A stretch of DNA of 64,000 nt from NCBI RefSeq assembly GCF_000244755.1, contig NZ_AHOO02000014.1, positions 2,501-66,500 of the forward strand, given 5' to 3'. The position numbers and the translations under genes are program-made. Positions 28,313-36,124 of this stretch are shown here, piece by piece. The notes below the pieces were generated by a model. It was not told the DNA's origin and did no database searches. It saw only the letters and a list, made by a program, of their open reading frames with translations. This DNA comes from Leptospira licerasiae serovar Varillal str. VAR 010 (GTDB lineage: Bacteria; Spirochaetota; Leptospiria; Leptospirales; Leptospiraceae). Within the stretch, counting starts at the first letter, position 1, and each line of letters opens with the position of its first letter.

Positions 28313-28729
28313 ATGACTAAAGGTAAAAAAAGGTCGGACTGTCCGATTAGCTGCTCTCTCGATGTTTGGGGAGATAAATGGTCCTTACTCATTATAAGAG
28401 ATCTAATGTTCGCAAAAGAATGTACTTATGGCGATTTCCTAAAGTCCAAAGAAGGTATAGCGACCAACATTTTGGCTTCAAGACTACAGGTTCTAGAAGA
28501 AAATAAGATTATCGAAAAGCACGAGCACCCGGATAGCAAGGCAAAAGTATTATATAAACTCACTCGGAAAGGGATAGATCTGCTTCCTATATTGTTAGAG
28601 ATAAATTTATGGGCGGAAAAATATTCTACAATCCCTGCAGATAGAAAAGCGATGTTAAAAGAAGTAAAAAAAGATAAGCCGGGATTTATCAAGGCAATGA
28701 CCAAGGAACTGGAGAAGGCCCAAACTTGA
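28313..28729 (+). CDS. HxlR-family transcriptional regulator
   Basis: 138 residues from the ATG at 28313, which has AGGA seven bases upstream; a GTG at 28295 is also in frame. The winged-helix pattern of the family is complete: CPISCSLDVWGDKWSLLIIR with the conserved cysteine near the N-terminus, a recognition region KEGIATNILASRLQVLEENK, the wing HPDSKAKVLYKLTRKG and a dimer helix LLPILLEINLWAEKY. HxlR proteins often respond to aldehydes, quinones or oxidants through that cysteine. It is convergent with the SDR gene. Matching palindromes upstream of both suggest that it controls itself and the SDR. Confidence 0.93.
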   Translation: MTKGKKRSDCPISCSLDVWGDKWSLLIIRDLMFAKECTYGDFLKSKEGIATNILASRLQVLEENKIIEKHEHPDSKAKVLYKLTRKGIDLLPILLEINLWAEKYSTIPADRKAMLKEVKKDKPGFIKAMTKELEKAQT

Positions 28730-28763
28730 TCTAGAATCGACATCCCAGCAGATCATTTTAGTT

Positions 28764-29564
28764 TCATGTCTGATTTACTTTTTTTAGAATTGCTCGTTCA
28801 AAAGTATTATAGGCAAATCTTTGTAATGTTAGAAAAAGAGATGCACCTTTTCCGACTGGATAACTGAATTTCGGAGTTTTTTCGTTCACAATTTTCAGGA
28901 CTGTATTTACGACCGGTTCTGGTCCGGGCACATTATCAAATTCTTTTTTTGTAAACTCTACGATCTTCCCACGGAAAGAATCATATTCACCTATAAGTCC
29001 CTTGGCTGAAATCGAATTGTCGCTGATATTCGTTTTAAACGCCATAGGCTCGACCATACAGACTTTGATGTTAAATTGATTCAGTTCGAACCGTAAAGAT
29101 TTGAAATATCCTTCCAATGCATGCTTCGAAGCAGAATAATAAGAAACGTTCGGAAGACTAATTAAGCCTAAAAAAGAACCGATAGTGATTATTTTTCCCG
29201 ATCTTTGTTTTCTTAAATAAGGCAACAACTCGTTTGTAAGCTTAAGAGTTCCCCAAAAGTTTGTTTCAAATTGTTGTCTCCCTAGTTCTATCGAAGTTTC
29301 TTCGGCTAATCCTTTTACTAAATATCCTGCATTATTGATCAATACGTCCAACGTATCGATTTCACTAAACAATAACTTACCGAAAGAAACGATCGAATCG
29401 TCATCTGCGATATCCAGAGGTAATAATTTGAAAGGTACTCCCGACTGAGATTTTTTGGGATTACGGCTTGTCCCAATCACATTATGGCCGTTTTCGTGAA
29501 GTTTTTTGGCGATCAGTAATCCGATCCCGGAAGAAGCCCCAGTCACTAAAATTGTTTGTTTCAT
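28764..29564 (-). CDS. short-chain dehydrogenase/reductase, probable HxlR target
   Basis: 266 residues from the ATG at 29564, which has GGA seven bases upstream; a TTG at 29576 is also in frame. The Rossmann motif is TGASSGIG (8-15), then NNAG near 77-80 and the catalytic Y143-x3-K147 with the upstream serine in ITIGSFLG. It is of the classical NADP(H)-preferring type (TSRN after the second strand). The substrate is unknown. Two palindromic sites of the same type as the one before hxlR lie 19-68 bases upstream of the start, overlapping the likely promoter. Confidence 0.92.
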   Translation of the reverse strand: MKQTILVTGASSGIGLLIAKKLHENGHNVIGTSRNPKKSQSGVPFKLLPLDIADDDSIVSFGKLLFSEIDTLDVLINNAGYLVKGLAEETSIELGRQQFETNFWGTLKLTNELLPYLRKQRSGKIITIGSFLGLISLPNVSYYSASKHALEGYFKSLRFELNQFNIKVCMVEPMAFKTNISDNSISAKGLIGEYDSFRGKIVEFTKKEFDNVPGPEPVVNTVLKIVNEKTPKFSYPVGKGASLFLTLQRFAYNTFERAILKKVNQT

Positions 29565-29582
29565 CTTTTTATCCAAATTTTT

Positions 29583-29599
29583 ACTTGCATTTCACAAGT
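29583..29599. promoter_or_regulatory. candidate HxlR operator, start-proximal site of the SDR gene
   Basis: ACTTGCA-TTT-CACAAGT has the same arm length and three-base centre as the other sites, with two mismatches in one arm. It lies 19 bases upstream of the SDR ATG. Confidence 0.5.
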
Positions 29600-29615
29600 A
29601 AAATAACTCAATTCA

Positions 29616-29632
29616 ACTTGCAAAATGCAAGT
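29616..29632. promoter_or_regulatory. candidate HxlR operator, distal site of the SDR gene
   Basis: ACTTGCA-AAA-TGCAAGT is a perfect seven-base inverted repeat. A further half site, TTGCAAGT, follows at 29639-29646. Together they suggest cooperative binding over the SDR promoter. Confidence 0.7.
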
Positions 29633-29673
29633 GTTTTTTGCAAGTTATTCCGGATACTAAAGGCAAAAAAATA

Positions 29674-30390
29674 TTAAATTATCTCATTCTTCCAATTTTG
29701 GAACAGCGGTTGAATAGCTTCCGCAAGGGAAAGATCGGATTTTTCGGTAATTTTCAGATTGTAAGGATTGGATTCTACCAGCCTGGAACCGATTCCCTGC
29801 TCTTGAGCCCATGTGCATAGATCCGTAGGTTCTACTCTGGATGGTTTTTCTAGGATCTCTTTCAGAATATCTCCCCTAATCCCTTGGGGAGTTTTCATAA
29901 ACCAGATTTTATCCCGGTTTAAAAATTTAAGGCCGTCTTTCACTTCTTCCAAAACTGTTTCGTGATTTTTAGAAGCAAGAGTGGCCACTCCGAATTTTTC
30001 CGTAGCGCTGGATAATCTGTCCAAGTCGTCCGGAGAAACGAACGGTCTTGCCGCATCATGGATCAATATGATATCGTTTGCAGAAAATTGAATACTTGAA
30101 ATCCCAGCTAATGTGGATCCGTGTCTTGTGTCTCCGCCCTCTACAATTCTATCTCTTTCCCTCAAATACGGAGAACAAAGAGTTTCCGATCTTAGGATAT
30201 AATCCTTGTGAGATACAATGACAATACTTTTGGTCTTTCCCCAGTCTATTAGAGTCTGGAGACTATGGATTAAGATTGGTTTTCCGTTTAATTCTAAGAA
30301 TTGTTTCGGAAGTTCCGACCTCATTCGGGAGCCTGTTCCTCCCGAAAGAAGCAGCAGATAAATATTACCCGATGGAAACCAAGAGCTCAT
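29674..30390 (-). CDS. ispD: 2-C-methyl-D-erythritol 4-phosphate cytidylyltransferase
   Basis: 238 residues. IspD joins CTP to MEP in the non-mevalonate isoprenoid pathway. The nucleotide-binding signature is LLSGGTGSRMRSELPKQFLE, followed by IVEGGDTRHGST, ILIHDAARPFVSPDDL and FMKTPQGIRGDIL. The C-terminal dimer arm NLKITEKSDLSLAEAI is present. The related TarI (ribitol-5-phosphate cytidylyltransferase) is an alternative, but no ribitol genes are near. The start codon lies 26 bases inside the upstream lysA gene, so the two are translationally linked. Confidence 0.88.
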   Translation of the reverse strand: MSSWFPSGNIYLLLLSGGTGSRMRSELPKQFLELNGKPILIHSLQTLIDWGKTKSIVIVSHKDYILRSETLCSPYLRERDRIVEGGDTRHGSTLAGISSIQFSANDIILIHDAARPFVSPDDLDRLSSATEKFGVATLASKNHETVLEEVKDGLKFLNRDKIWFMKTPQGIRGDILKEILEKPSRVEPTDLCTWAQEQGIGSRLVESNPYNLKITEKSDLSLAEAIQPLFQNWKNEII

Positions 30391-31636
30391 TTTGTAAAAT
30401 TTGTTCCAGAGTTTGTTTTTTACGGACTAACTTTACCGAACCGTCCAGATCGATCAGGACTTCTTGAGTTTCGGGGTAAGAATTATAATTTTTTACCGAC
30501 ATGGAAGAACAATAAGCGCCGGTTCCTTCCATCACGACTAAGTCTCCGATCTCAGGAATTTCAGTAGTCCTAAGTTGTGGCCCTCCCCCTTCTTCCTGAG
30601 TGATCAAGTCGCCGCTTTCGCAACAATGCCCTACGTATACAAAATCTCCGGTCTTTTGTTCAGACTTTTCTTTTTGGGGAATAACAACCAACGGATGTTT
30701 TGCCGCATACAAAGCGGGTCTCGTATTTACATCCATTCCCATGTCTAGTTTTACGAAAGTATATCCGCCTTCCCCAGTATAGACTATATCGTCCACCTGA
30801 GTGAGAATTGCTCCGTTATTCACCATTAAGAATGAACCCGGCTCTATTTCCATTTTAAGTTGGATCCCTTTTTCTTTGGCGTAATTTTCAAAGAGTTCTT
30901 TGACCGGCTTTCCGATGGTTTGAGGATCGGTGGTTTTTTCGCCGATCATTCTTCCAACTTTAAAGCCTCCGCCTAAATTCACAGTCCTACAATCCGCAAA
31001 CTGAGCTGCGATCTCCAAGGTATAATGTGCAACAGCTTTCCAGACTTCCGGATCTGAACCGGAGCCGATATGAGTATGAACTCGAACTAATTTAAGCCCG
31101 TATTTAGAAACGATCTCTTTCACTTTTCCGATCTCTTCATGCCATATACCGAAAGAGGATGTTTTACCTCCTACATCGGTTTTTTTGGTAGCCCCAGAAC
31201 CTAAACCAGGATTAAAACGGACGCTTACTTCCCCGCCAGGAAATAATTTTCCGTATTCTTCCAATTGTCGGAGAGAACAGGCGTTGAATTGTACTCCTTG
31301 AGGAATCAGATCCTTTAAGGAGCTTGCCAGTTGTTGGGAAGTGAGTAGAATATCGGAAGGTTTGAATCCTGCGAGTATCGCGCGTCTCACTTCGTGTTCG
31401 GAAGATGCGTCTATATGTATTCCCTTCTTCCTTAATATTTCCAGAACTGTGCGCCCCGGATTTGCTTTCATTGCAAATCGAACGGTCAGGCCGAAAGCGT
31501 TGGGAAAGGCAAGTGCATCATCGCAACTTTTTTCGATCCCTTTGCGGGAGTACACAAAAACCGGAGTTCCGAAATTTGTAGCGATTTTTATAGCTTCTTC
31601 GGGAGTCAAAAATTTAAGATTTTCTATTGATTGCAT
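30365..31636 (-). CDS. lysA: diaminopimelate decarboxylase
   Basis: 423 residues, a fold-type III PLP enzyme. LysA converts meso-diaminopimelate to lysine. The PLP lysine is K57 in RFAMKANPG. HTHIGSGSDPEVW, VNLGGGFKVGRM and the second-subunit CCESGD, followed by EGTGAYCSSMSVKNYNSYP, fit the family. The usual substrate-binding EPGR is EPGS here (MEIEPGSFLM), so the substrate preference could differ. Its 3' end overlaps ispD by 26 bases. It is divergent from the phospholipase C-like gene, with a 77-base gap that must hold both promoters. Confidence 0.88.
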   Translation of the reverse strand: MQSIENLKFLTPEEAIKIATNFGTPVFVYSRKGIEKSCDDALAFPNAFGLTVRFAMKANPGRTVLEILRKKGIHIDASSEHEVRRAILAGFKPSDILLTSQQLASSLKDLIPQGVQFNACSLRQLEEYGKLFPGGEVSVRFNPGLGSGATKKTDVGGKTSSFGIWHEEIGKVKEIVSKYGLKLVRVHTHIGSGSDPEVWKAVAHYTLEIAAQFADCRTVNLGGGFKVGRMIGEKTTDPQTIGKPVKELFENYAKEKGIQLKMEIEPGSFLMVNNGAILTQVDDIVYTGEGGYTFVKLDMGMDVNTRPALYAAKHPLVVIPQKEKSEQKTGDFVYVGHCCESGDLITQEEGGGPQLRTTEIPEIGDLVVMEGTGAYCSSMSVKNYNSYPETQEVLIDLDGSVKLVRKKQTLEQILQNELLVSIG

Positions 31637-31713
31637 AGGCTTAGAGGGTTTTCTAGATCCTTCTAGGCCATCTTTTAGAGCGGTCCGGGTTTTTTCAAAG
31701 GCAAAATTCCGAT

Positions 31714-32781
31714 ATGGCAGGCAAAATCACTCATCTCGAAGCTCTTTCTCAAGTCTGCAAACATCTGGATCACGGAACTGCGGAACAAAGAAAGATCGCA
31801 AAACTTTTGAGAGAAGAAGGTACTCGTAAGTTTGCCAATATAGGTGCGATCGCGCCCGATATTTTTTATTTTTATCATGTTCTTTCTCCTGTTCGCACCA
31901 AAAAAGCGCTTCCTTGGGGAGACCTAAGCCATCACGAAAAAGTTTTAGAATTGATCCTGAATTTTTTGGACGGAGTCCTTACAGTCGAGGAAGGAATATA
32001 TAGAGATCGTTTTCTTGCATTCACATTAGGCTATATCATTCACTGCGCAGTGGATATTGTCACTCATCCATATATCTTCTTTATCTCAGGAGATTATTAT
32101 AGTCCTGACAAACAAATCAGTTCCAAAGCGCAATACAATCATATGAGAGTAGAGTTCGCTTTGGATTCCTGGCTTCTGGATTTTAGATGGGGAATGACCC
32201 CGAAAGCATATGATTTCGTACAGCATGTGGATCTGATCTTCAAAGGAAAAGATGGGAAGAAAAAAATGGACCCTATGCTTTGGCACTTTTGGCTGAAAGG
32301 TTTAAAGGCGACTTTCCCGAAAGAGTTCAAAGAAAAATATATCGGCTCCGAAGAAAAGATCATCCCCGGAGATATTTTGAACGAATCCTTTTTAGGTTAT
32401 TTGTACTTTCATAGATACTTGGATTCCAGAAGTAAGATAGTAAGAGCAGCGCTCAGTTTTTTAGATAAGATCACTTTGCATAAAGTAAATTCTTCGGTTC
32501 TAATGCTTCCATTAAAGGAACATATAGATAAAAGGATCATGAACGAAGAAAAAAGAGAATGGTCTTATCCTGCGGACCCGAACCTGATCCGAAATGATTC
32601 CTTCGTGGAGTTGATCAACAAGGCTTGCGAGGCTGCAAAAGATGCGGTTACAAACGCCTGGGGTTATGTTCACGACAAAACTTCTCGATCTTCCATGATC
32701 AAAGAATACCAAGGATATAACTTGGATACCGGTCTTAGGTTCCACGGCATAGATAAGATGCGCCAATTTTCGCCTTTATAA
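31714..32781 (+). CDS. zinc-dependent phospholipase C-like protein
   Basis: 355 residues, cytosolic in appearance because no signal peptide is visible. The N-terminal half has the His/Asp pattern of the PF00882-type family: KITHLEALSQVCKHLDHGT, FANIGAIAPDIFYFYHVLSP, GDLSHHEKVLELI, LGYIIHCAVDIVTHPYIFF and YNHMRVEFALDSWLLD. These residues could bind two or three zinc ions. The C-terminal half is helical and charged. Members without a signal peptide are common in spirochaetes and are of unknown substrate; lipid cleavage is not shown. It is 17 bases upstream of the penicillin-binding protein, so cotranscription is likely. Confidence 0.83.
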   Translation: MAGKITHLEALSQVCKHLDHGTAEQRKIAKLLREEGTRKFANIGAIAPDIFYFYHVLSPVRTKKALPWGDLSHHEKVLELILNFLDGVLTVEEGIYRDRFLAFTLGYIIHCAVDIVTHPYIFFISGDYYSPDKQISSKAQYNHMRVEFALDSWLLDFRWGMTPKAYDFVQHVDLIFKGKDGKKKMDPMLWHFWLKGLKATFPKEFKEKYIGSEEKIIPGDILNESFLGYLYFHRYLDSRSKIVRAALSFLDKITLHKVNSSVLMLPLKEHIDKRIMNEEKREWSYPADPNLIRNDSFVELINKACEAAKDAVTNAWGYVHDKTSRSSMIKEYQGYNLDTGLRFHGIDKMRQFSPL

Positions 32782-32798
32782 GAATCAGAAAAAACCAA

Positions 32799-35273
32799 AT
32801 GAAACACGAACCCGTAGATTTTTTCACAAGATATTTCGTAGTACTTTTCAGGGACAGGATCCAGTCCCGTTTGGATTCTTCCGACCCTGTCCGCAAACTT
32901 TTGTATCTTGTTTTGGGACTTATATTCTTAAACGGATTTTTATTCGTATTCTCCATCAAAGATATTTGGCAGGTCCCTAAGGCGGATCGTTACGAAAAAC
33001 CTTCTCTACTCTTCGGGCTCAACTCGGATGGAAAATACGAACCTATCGCGGAGTTTTATAGATTTTCCAGAGTGGTAATCACCGACGAAGATCTTCCGGG
33101 TGGTTTCGAAGAGAATAAGGTCATTCGTTGTTTTGTCTCTACGGAAGATAATAATTTCAGATCCCATAAAGGATTAGATCTTCGCGGGATTTTCAGGGCC
33201 ACGATGGTCAACCTTCTTGCAGGAAGAGTGAAAGAAGGTGCTTCCACAATCACTCAACAAGTCGCAAGATTAAAATTCTTAAACACGGAAAGATCCTTTT
33301 TACGTAAGGCGAGAGAAGCTTGGCTTGCACTTCTTCTTGAATTGGTATTCGATAAGAAGACCCTAATAGGAATTTATTTAAACGAGATCCCTCTCGGTCA
33401 TGGCACCATTGGTGTAGGTGCGGCGGCAAAGTTCTATTTTAGAAAAGATATCAAGGACCTAAGCTGGGGAGAAGCTGCACTACTTGCCAGTTTGACCACA
33501 AGACCCAAGGAATTTTCTCCTTTAGTAAATCCGAATACATCCGCGTCTAAGGTCCGAGTCGTTTTTAAAAAACTGGTGGAAAACGGGATCTTGGATGTGG
33601 AGACCGCAGAAAGAGAATTCGAGGCATTTTCCGAATATTATATAACCTTAAATCGTTCGCCTAACGATTCTGCATTCTCGGATCGTCTCAACAAATTCCC
33701 TTATTTTACGGAATATGTGCGTAAAAACCTGGCCCGTTATATACCGTCCCAACAGATCTACGAGGGCGGTCTAAAGATCTATACCACCCTGAACATACAA
33801 CACCAAACCCAGGCAGAAAAGGCATTATCCGCAGGTCTGAAACAACAAACCCAATTATCAAATCAAAGGGCCTTTACTAAGATCGACTCTTTCGAAGATA
33901 CCTACGGTTCTACTTATAAACTTTTGGCAGAATTACACGATCTTCCTGAATTTAAATTTAAGATCTCCCGTTCGTATAGGACTTTCAACAGGGCCTGGCA
34001 GGAAGAATTCAGGGACGATCTATCCGTTCTAAATTTGATTTCAGGCACGGAAGGCTTGGGAGAAGCGATCGATTGGAACTATAGGACCCAGGCCACAGAA
34101 GACCATTTACTTCCTGTAGAAGGTGCGTTAATCTCCATTCGTCCGGATACGGGTTACATCACCGCGATGGTAGGAGGTTCTGGATTTAGATCGGATAACC
34201 AGCAGATCCGTGCCTTCCAAGCGTATAGACAACCAGGTTCCGCATTCAAGCCGTTAGTATATGCTTCCGCGATGGAATACTATCATGAACATCCGGACGA
34301 TAAGAAGAACGTTACCGCTGCTTCTCTATTCGATGATTCTCCTTTACAATACGTTTTGGAAGACGGAGATGAATGGAACCCAAGCAATTATTCGGGAGAA
34401 TATTCCGGATTCATTCGATTAAGACAAGCCTTGGAGCTTTCCAGGAACAGTGTTGCTGTGCGACTCTTAGAGCATACTGGTCTGAATAATCTTTTACCGA
34501 GACTAGAAAAACTTTTACAGGTAGAGAATAGAAATCTACCTAGAGACTTTTCAATCGCATTAGGAAGTTTTGAAGTTTCTCCTTATGAACTCGCACGAGC
34601 ATACGCAGTATTTGCTTCCGGAGGAAAACAAGTCTTTCCTCTTAGCGTTTTATATGTGGAAGACGAACAAGGAAATCTGATCAAAGATTTCAGAAAAGAA
34701 TTCGAATCCAAAGAAAGAAAAAGATTACTCTCTCCGGAAACAAGCTACGTCATCACTTCCATGATGGAAGATGTGATCAAAAAAGGTACCGGAACCGGAG
34801 CAAGATCTTACGGACTCACCCGTCCTGCCGCAGGAAAAACAGGAACCACAAATAATTTTAGGGATGCTTGGTTTGCAGGTTATACCCCCGAACTTGTAGC
34901 GGTCGTTTGGGTGGGATACGATACAGGAACACTTTCGCTCGGCAGAGGAATGTCGGGTGCAGTTGTAGCCGCTCCCATCTGGGGAAGATTTATGGCAAAC
35001 GCACTCGTTAAAGAAAAATCCAAATCATTCGATTTCGGAGACGCAAAAATTGTGCGTAGAACCATCTGCTCCATCTCCGGAAAACTTCCAGGCAGCCATT
35101 GTTACCAGACAGAAGAAGAAGTTTTCGACAAAGATACTGTCCCTAAAGAAGTCTGCGAAGACCATAGAGGAATGAGCGAACCGGATCCGACTCCTACCCA
35201 CACCACAGACCCAGGAACAACTAAAAAGAAAAAACCGAACCTCTTCGAAGGCGACGAAGACGTAATCCGGTAG
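32799..35273 (+). CDS. class A penicillin-binding protein (PBP1A type)
   Basis: 824 residues: a bifunctional peptidoglycan glycosyltransferase and transpeptidase anchored by one helix (LLYLVLGLIFLNGFLFVF). The GT51 domain has the catalytic E116 in STEDNNFRSHKG, the GASTITQQVARLKFL motif and NEIPLGHGTIGVGAAAKFYF. The transpeptidase domain has S481-x-x-K484 (GSAFKP), S548-R-N550 and K680-T-G. A charged Thr/Pro/Lys-rich tail follows the last domain. The next genes encode a bactofilin and an M23 endopeptidase, so this stretch looks devoted to wall growth and shape. Confidence 0.95.
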   Translation: MKHEPVDFFTRYFVVLFRDRIQSRLDSSDPVRKLLYLVLGLIFLNGFLFVFSIKDIWQVPKADRYEKPSLLFGLNSDGKYEPIAEFYRFSRVVITDEDLPGGFEENKVIRCFVSTEDNNFRSHKGLDLRGIFRATMVNLLAGRVKEGASTITQQVARLKFLNTERSFLRKAREAWLALLLELVFDKKTLIGIYLNEIPLGHGTIGVGAAAKFYFRKDIKDLSWGEAALLASLTTRPKEFSPLVNPNTSASKVRVVFKKLVENGILDVETAEREFEAFSEYYITLNRSPNDSAFSDRLNKFPYFTEYVRKNLARYIPSQQIYEGGLKIYTTLNIQHQTQAEKALSAGLKQQTQLSNQRAFTKIDSFEDTYGSTYKLLAELHDLPEFKFKISRSYRTFNRAWQEEFRDDLSVLNLISGTEGLGEAIDWNYRTQATEDHLLPVEGALISIRPDTGYITAMVGGSGFRSDNQQIRAFQAYRQPGSAFKPLVYASAMEYYHEHPDDKKNVTAASLFDDSPLQYVLEDGDEWNPSNYSGEYSGFIRLRQALELSRNSVAVRLLEHTGLNNLLPRLEKLLQVENRNLPRDFSIALGSFEVSPYELARAYAVFASGGKQVFPLSVLYVEDEQGNLIKDFRKEFESKERKRLLSPETSYVITSMMEDVIKKGTGTGARSYGLTRPAAGKTGTTNNFRDAWFAGYTPELVAVVWVGYDTGTLSLGRGMSGAVVAAPIWGRFMANALVKEKSKSFDFGDAKIVRRTICSISGKLPGSHCYQTEEEVFDKDTVPKEVCEDHRGMSEPDPTPTHTTDPGTTKKKKPNLFEGDEDVIR

Positions 35274-35278
35274 GGTCT

Positions 35279-35370
35279 CACGCAGAGCCGCGAAGCCGCA
35301 GAGAGGGAAAGATTTTGGATGTGGGAGTTCCTACATTTAAAAGCCCTCCGCGTCTTTGGGCCTCTGCGTG
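35279..35370. repeat. ~92-base inverted-repeat element (CACGCAGAG family)
   Basis: The terminal CACGCAGAG (35279-35287) faces CTCTGCGTG (35362-35370). The similarity continues inward over ~28 bases per arm at about 80%. The centre contains a separate 16-base palindrome. The element begins six bases after the penicillin-binding protein stop codon. It looks like a non-coding MITE- or REP-like repeat that may also serve as a terminator. Confidence 0.65.
35320..35335. repeat. short palindromic repeat, copy 1
   Basis: TGTGGGAGTTCCTACA, imperfect palindrome nested in the larger inverted repeat. Near-identical units recur at 40908-40923 and 40940-40955. Confidence 0.6.
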
Positions 35371-35514
35371 CCAAAAACTCAAAAAACTCTTCTTCCCCTT
35401 TGAGACCTTGCGTGGAATTTCCTTTTTTCTTTCTTAAATAAAATTAGGTCCGGGGTCCGAAGAAATAAGATTCCCGGAGAGGGGGTAGCGGAAGACGCAA
35501 AGCGGCTGAAGCGA

Positions 35515-35530
35515 GGGGGACACCTCCCCC
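35515..35530. repeat. GC-rich hairpin upstream of bactofilin
   Basis: GGGGGA-CACC-TCCCCC forms a six-bp perfect stem inside a G/A-rich stretch (35481-35530) unlike its surroundings. It lies about 90 bases before the bactofilin start. It may be a leader structure or the end of another dispersed repeat. Confidence 0.45.
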
Positions 35531-35620
35531 TTATATCTTCTCTTATCCATCTCATACAAAAAGAGTTGTCGATTTCGGAACCGCCCACCAAATAGATGAA
35601 TCAGCAGTCAGGAGTAACAG

Positions 35621-36031
35621 ATGGCCATCGGTAAGGATAATAATAACAGCGTAATCGGCCCGGGTTCCATATTTGAGGGCAAATTCTATATCGCTGGTTC
35701 CCTACGTATCGACGGAAAATTCGAAGGGGAAATTAAAACCGACGACGCATTATTTATTGGAGAAACAGGTAAAGTCCGCACTAACATTTCCGCAAGAGAA
35801 GTGATCGTAGCAGGGACTTTGATCGGAAATATTAAGGCGGAAACAGAAGTCCGCTTAGAAGAAACTGGACGTCTCTTAGGGGATATTATCGCTCCCGCTC
35901 TTTCCCTGGCAAAAGGTGTGGTAGCAAAAGGAAATATCACCGTAACCGGCGGCCAAAAGAAAGACGTTAAAAAGATCGTGGAAGAATCTTTTGGCGGCAC
36001 AAGGACCCTGGACAACGGTAAGGAAGAATAA
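35621..36031 (+). CDS. bactofilin (polymer-forming cytoskeletal protein)
   Basis: 136 residues. The bactofilin core is a beta-helix with a regular G-x-(I/V)-x-x-x-(I/V) ladder: SIFEGKFYIAGSLRIDGKFE, ALFIGETGKVRTNISAREVI, VAGTLIGNIKAETEVRLEET, GRLLGDIIAPALSLAKGVVA. Short polar tails flank it, as usual for the family. Bactofilins form nucleotide-free filaments on the inner membrane face and position wall enzymes. GGAG lies six bases before the ATG. The M23 endopeptidase gene follows after 93 bases, a conserved pairing in helical and curved bacteria. Confidence 0.96.
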   Translation: MAIGKDNNNSVIGPGSIFEGKFYIAGSLRIDGKFEGEIKTDDALFIGETGKVRTNISAREVIVAGTLIGNIKAETEVRLEETGRLLGDIIAPALSLAKGVVAKGNITVTGGQKKDVKKIVEESFGGTRTLDNGKEE

Positions 36032-36124
36032 CTCAAAGGCCATAGAGTTCTTTTTCCCATCTCTTAGATTTGTTCGAATCAAAAACTCGGGTGGTTCTCC
36101 GCCCGATCGACCGATACTCATAGT

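Noticed and set aside
35102..35591. Minus-strand frames over the end of the penicillin-binding protein gene and the repeat region
   Set aside because: They translate the inverted-repeat element and the antisense of the PBP tail; basic, low-complexity products.
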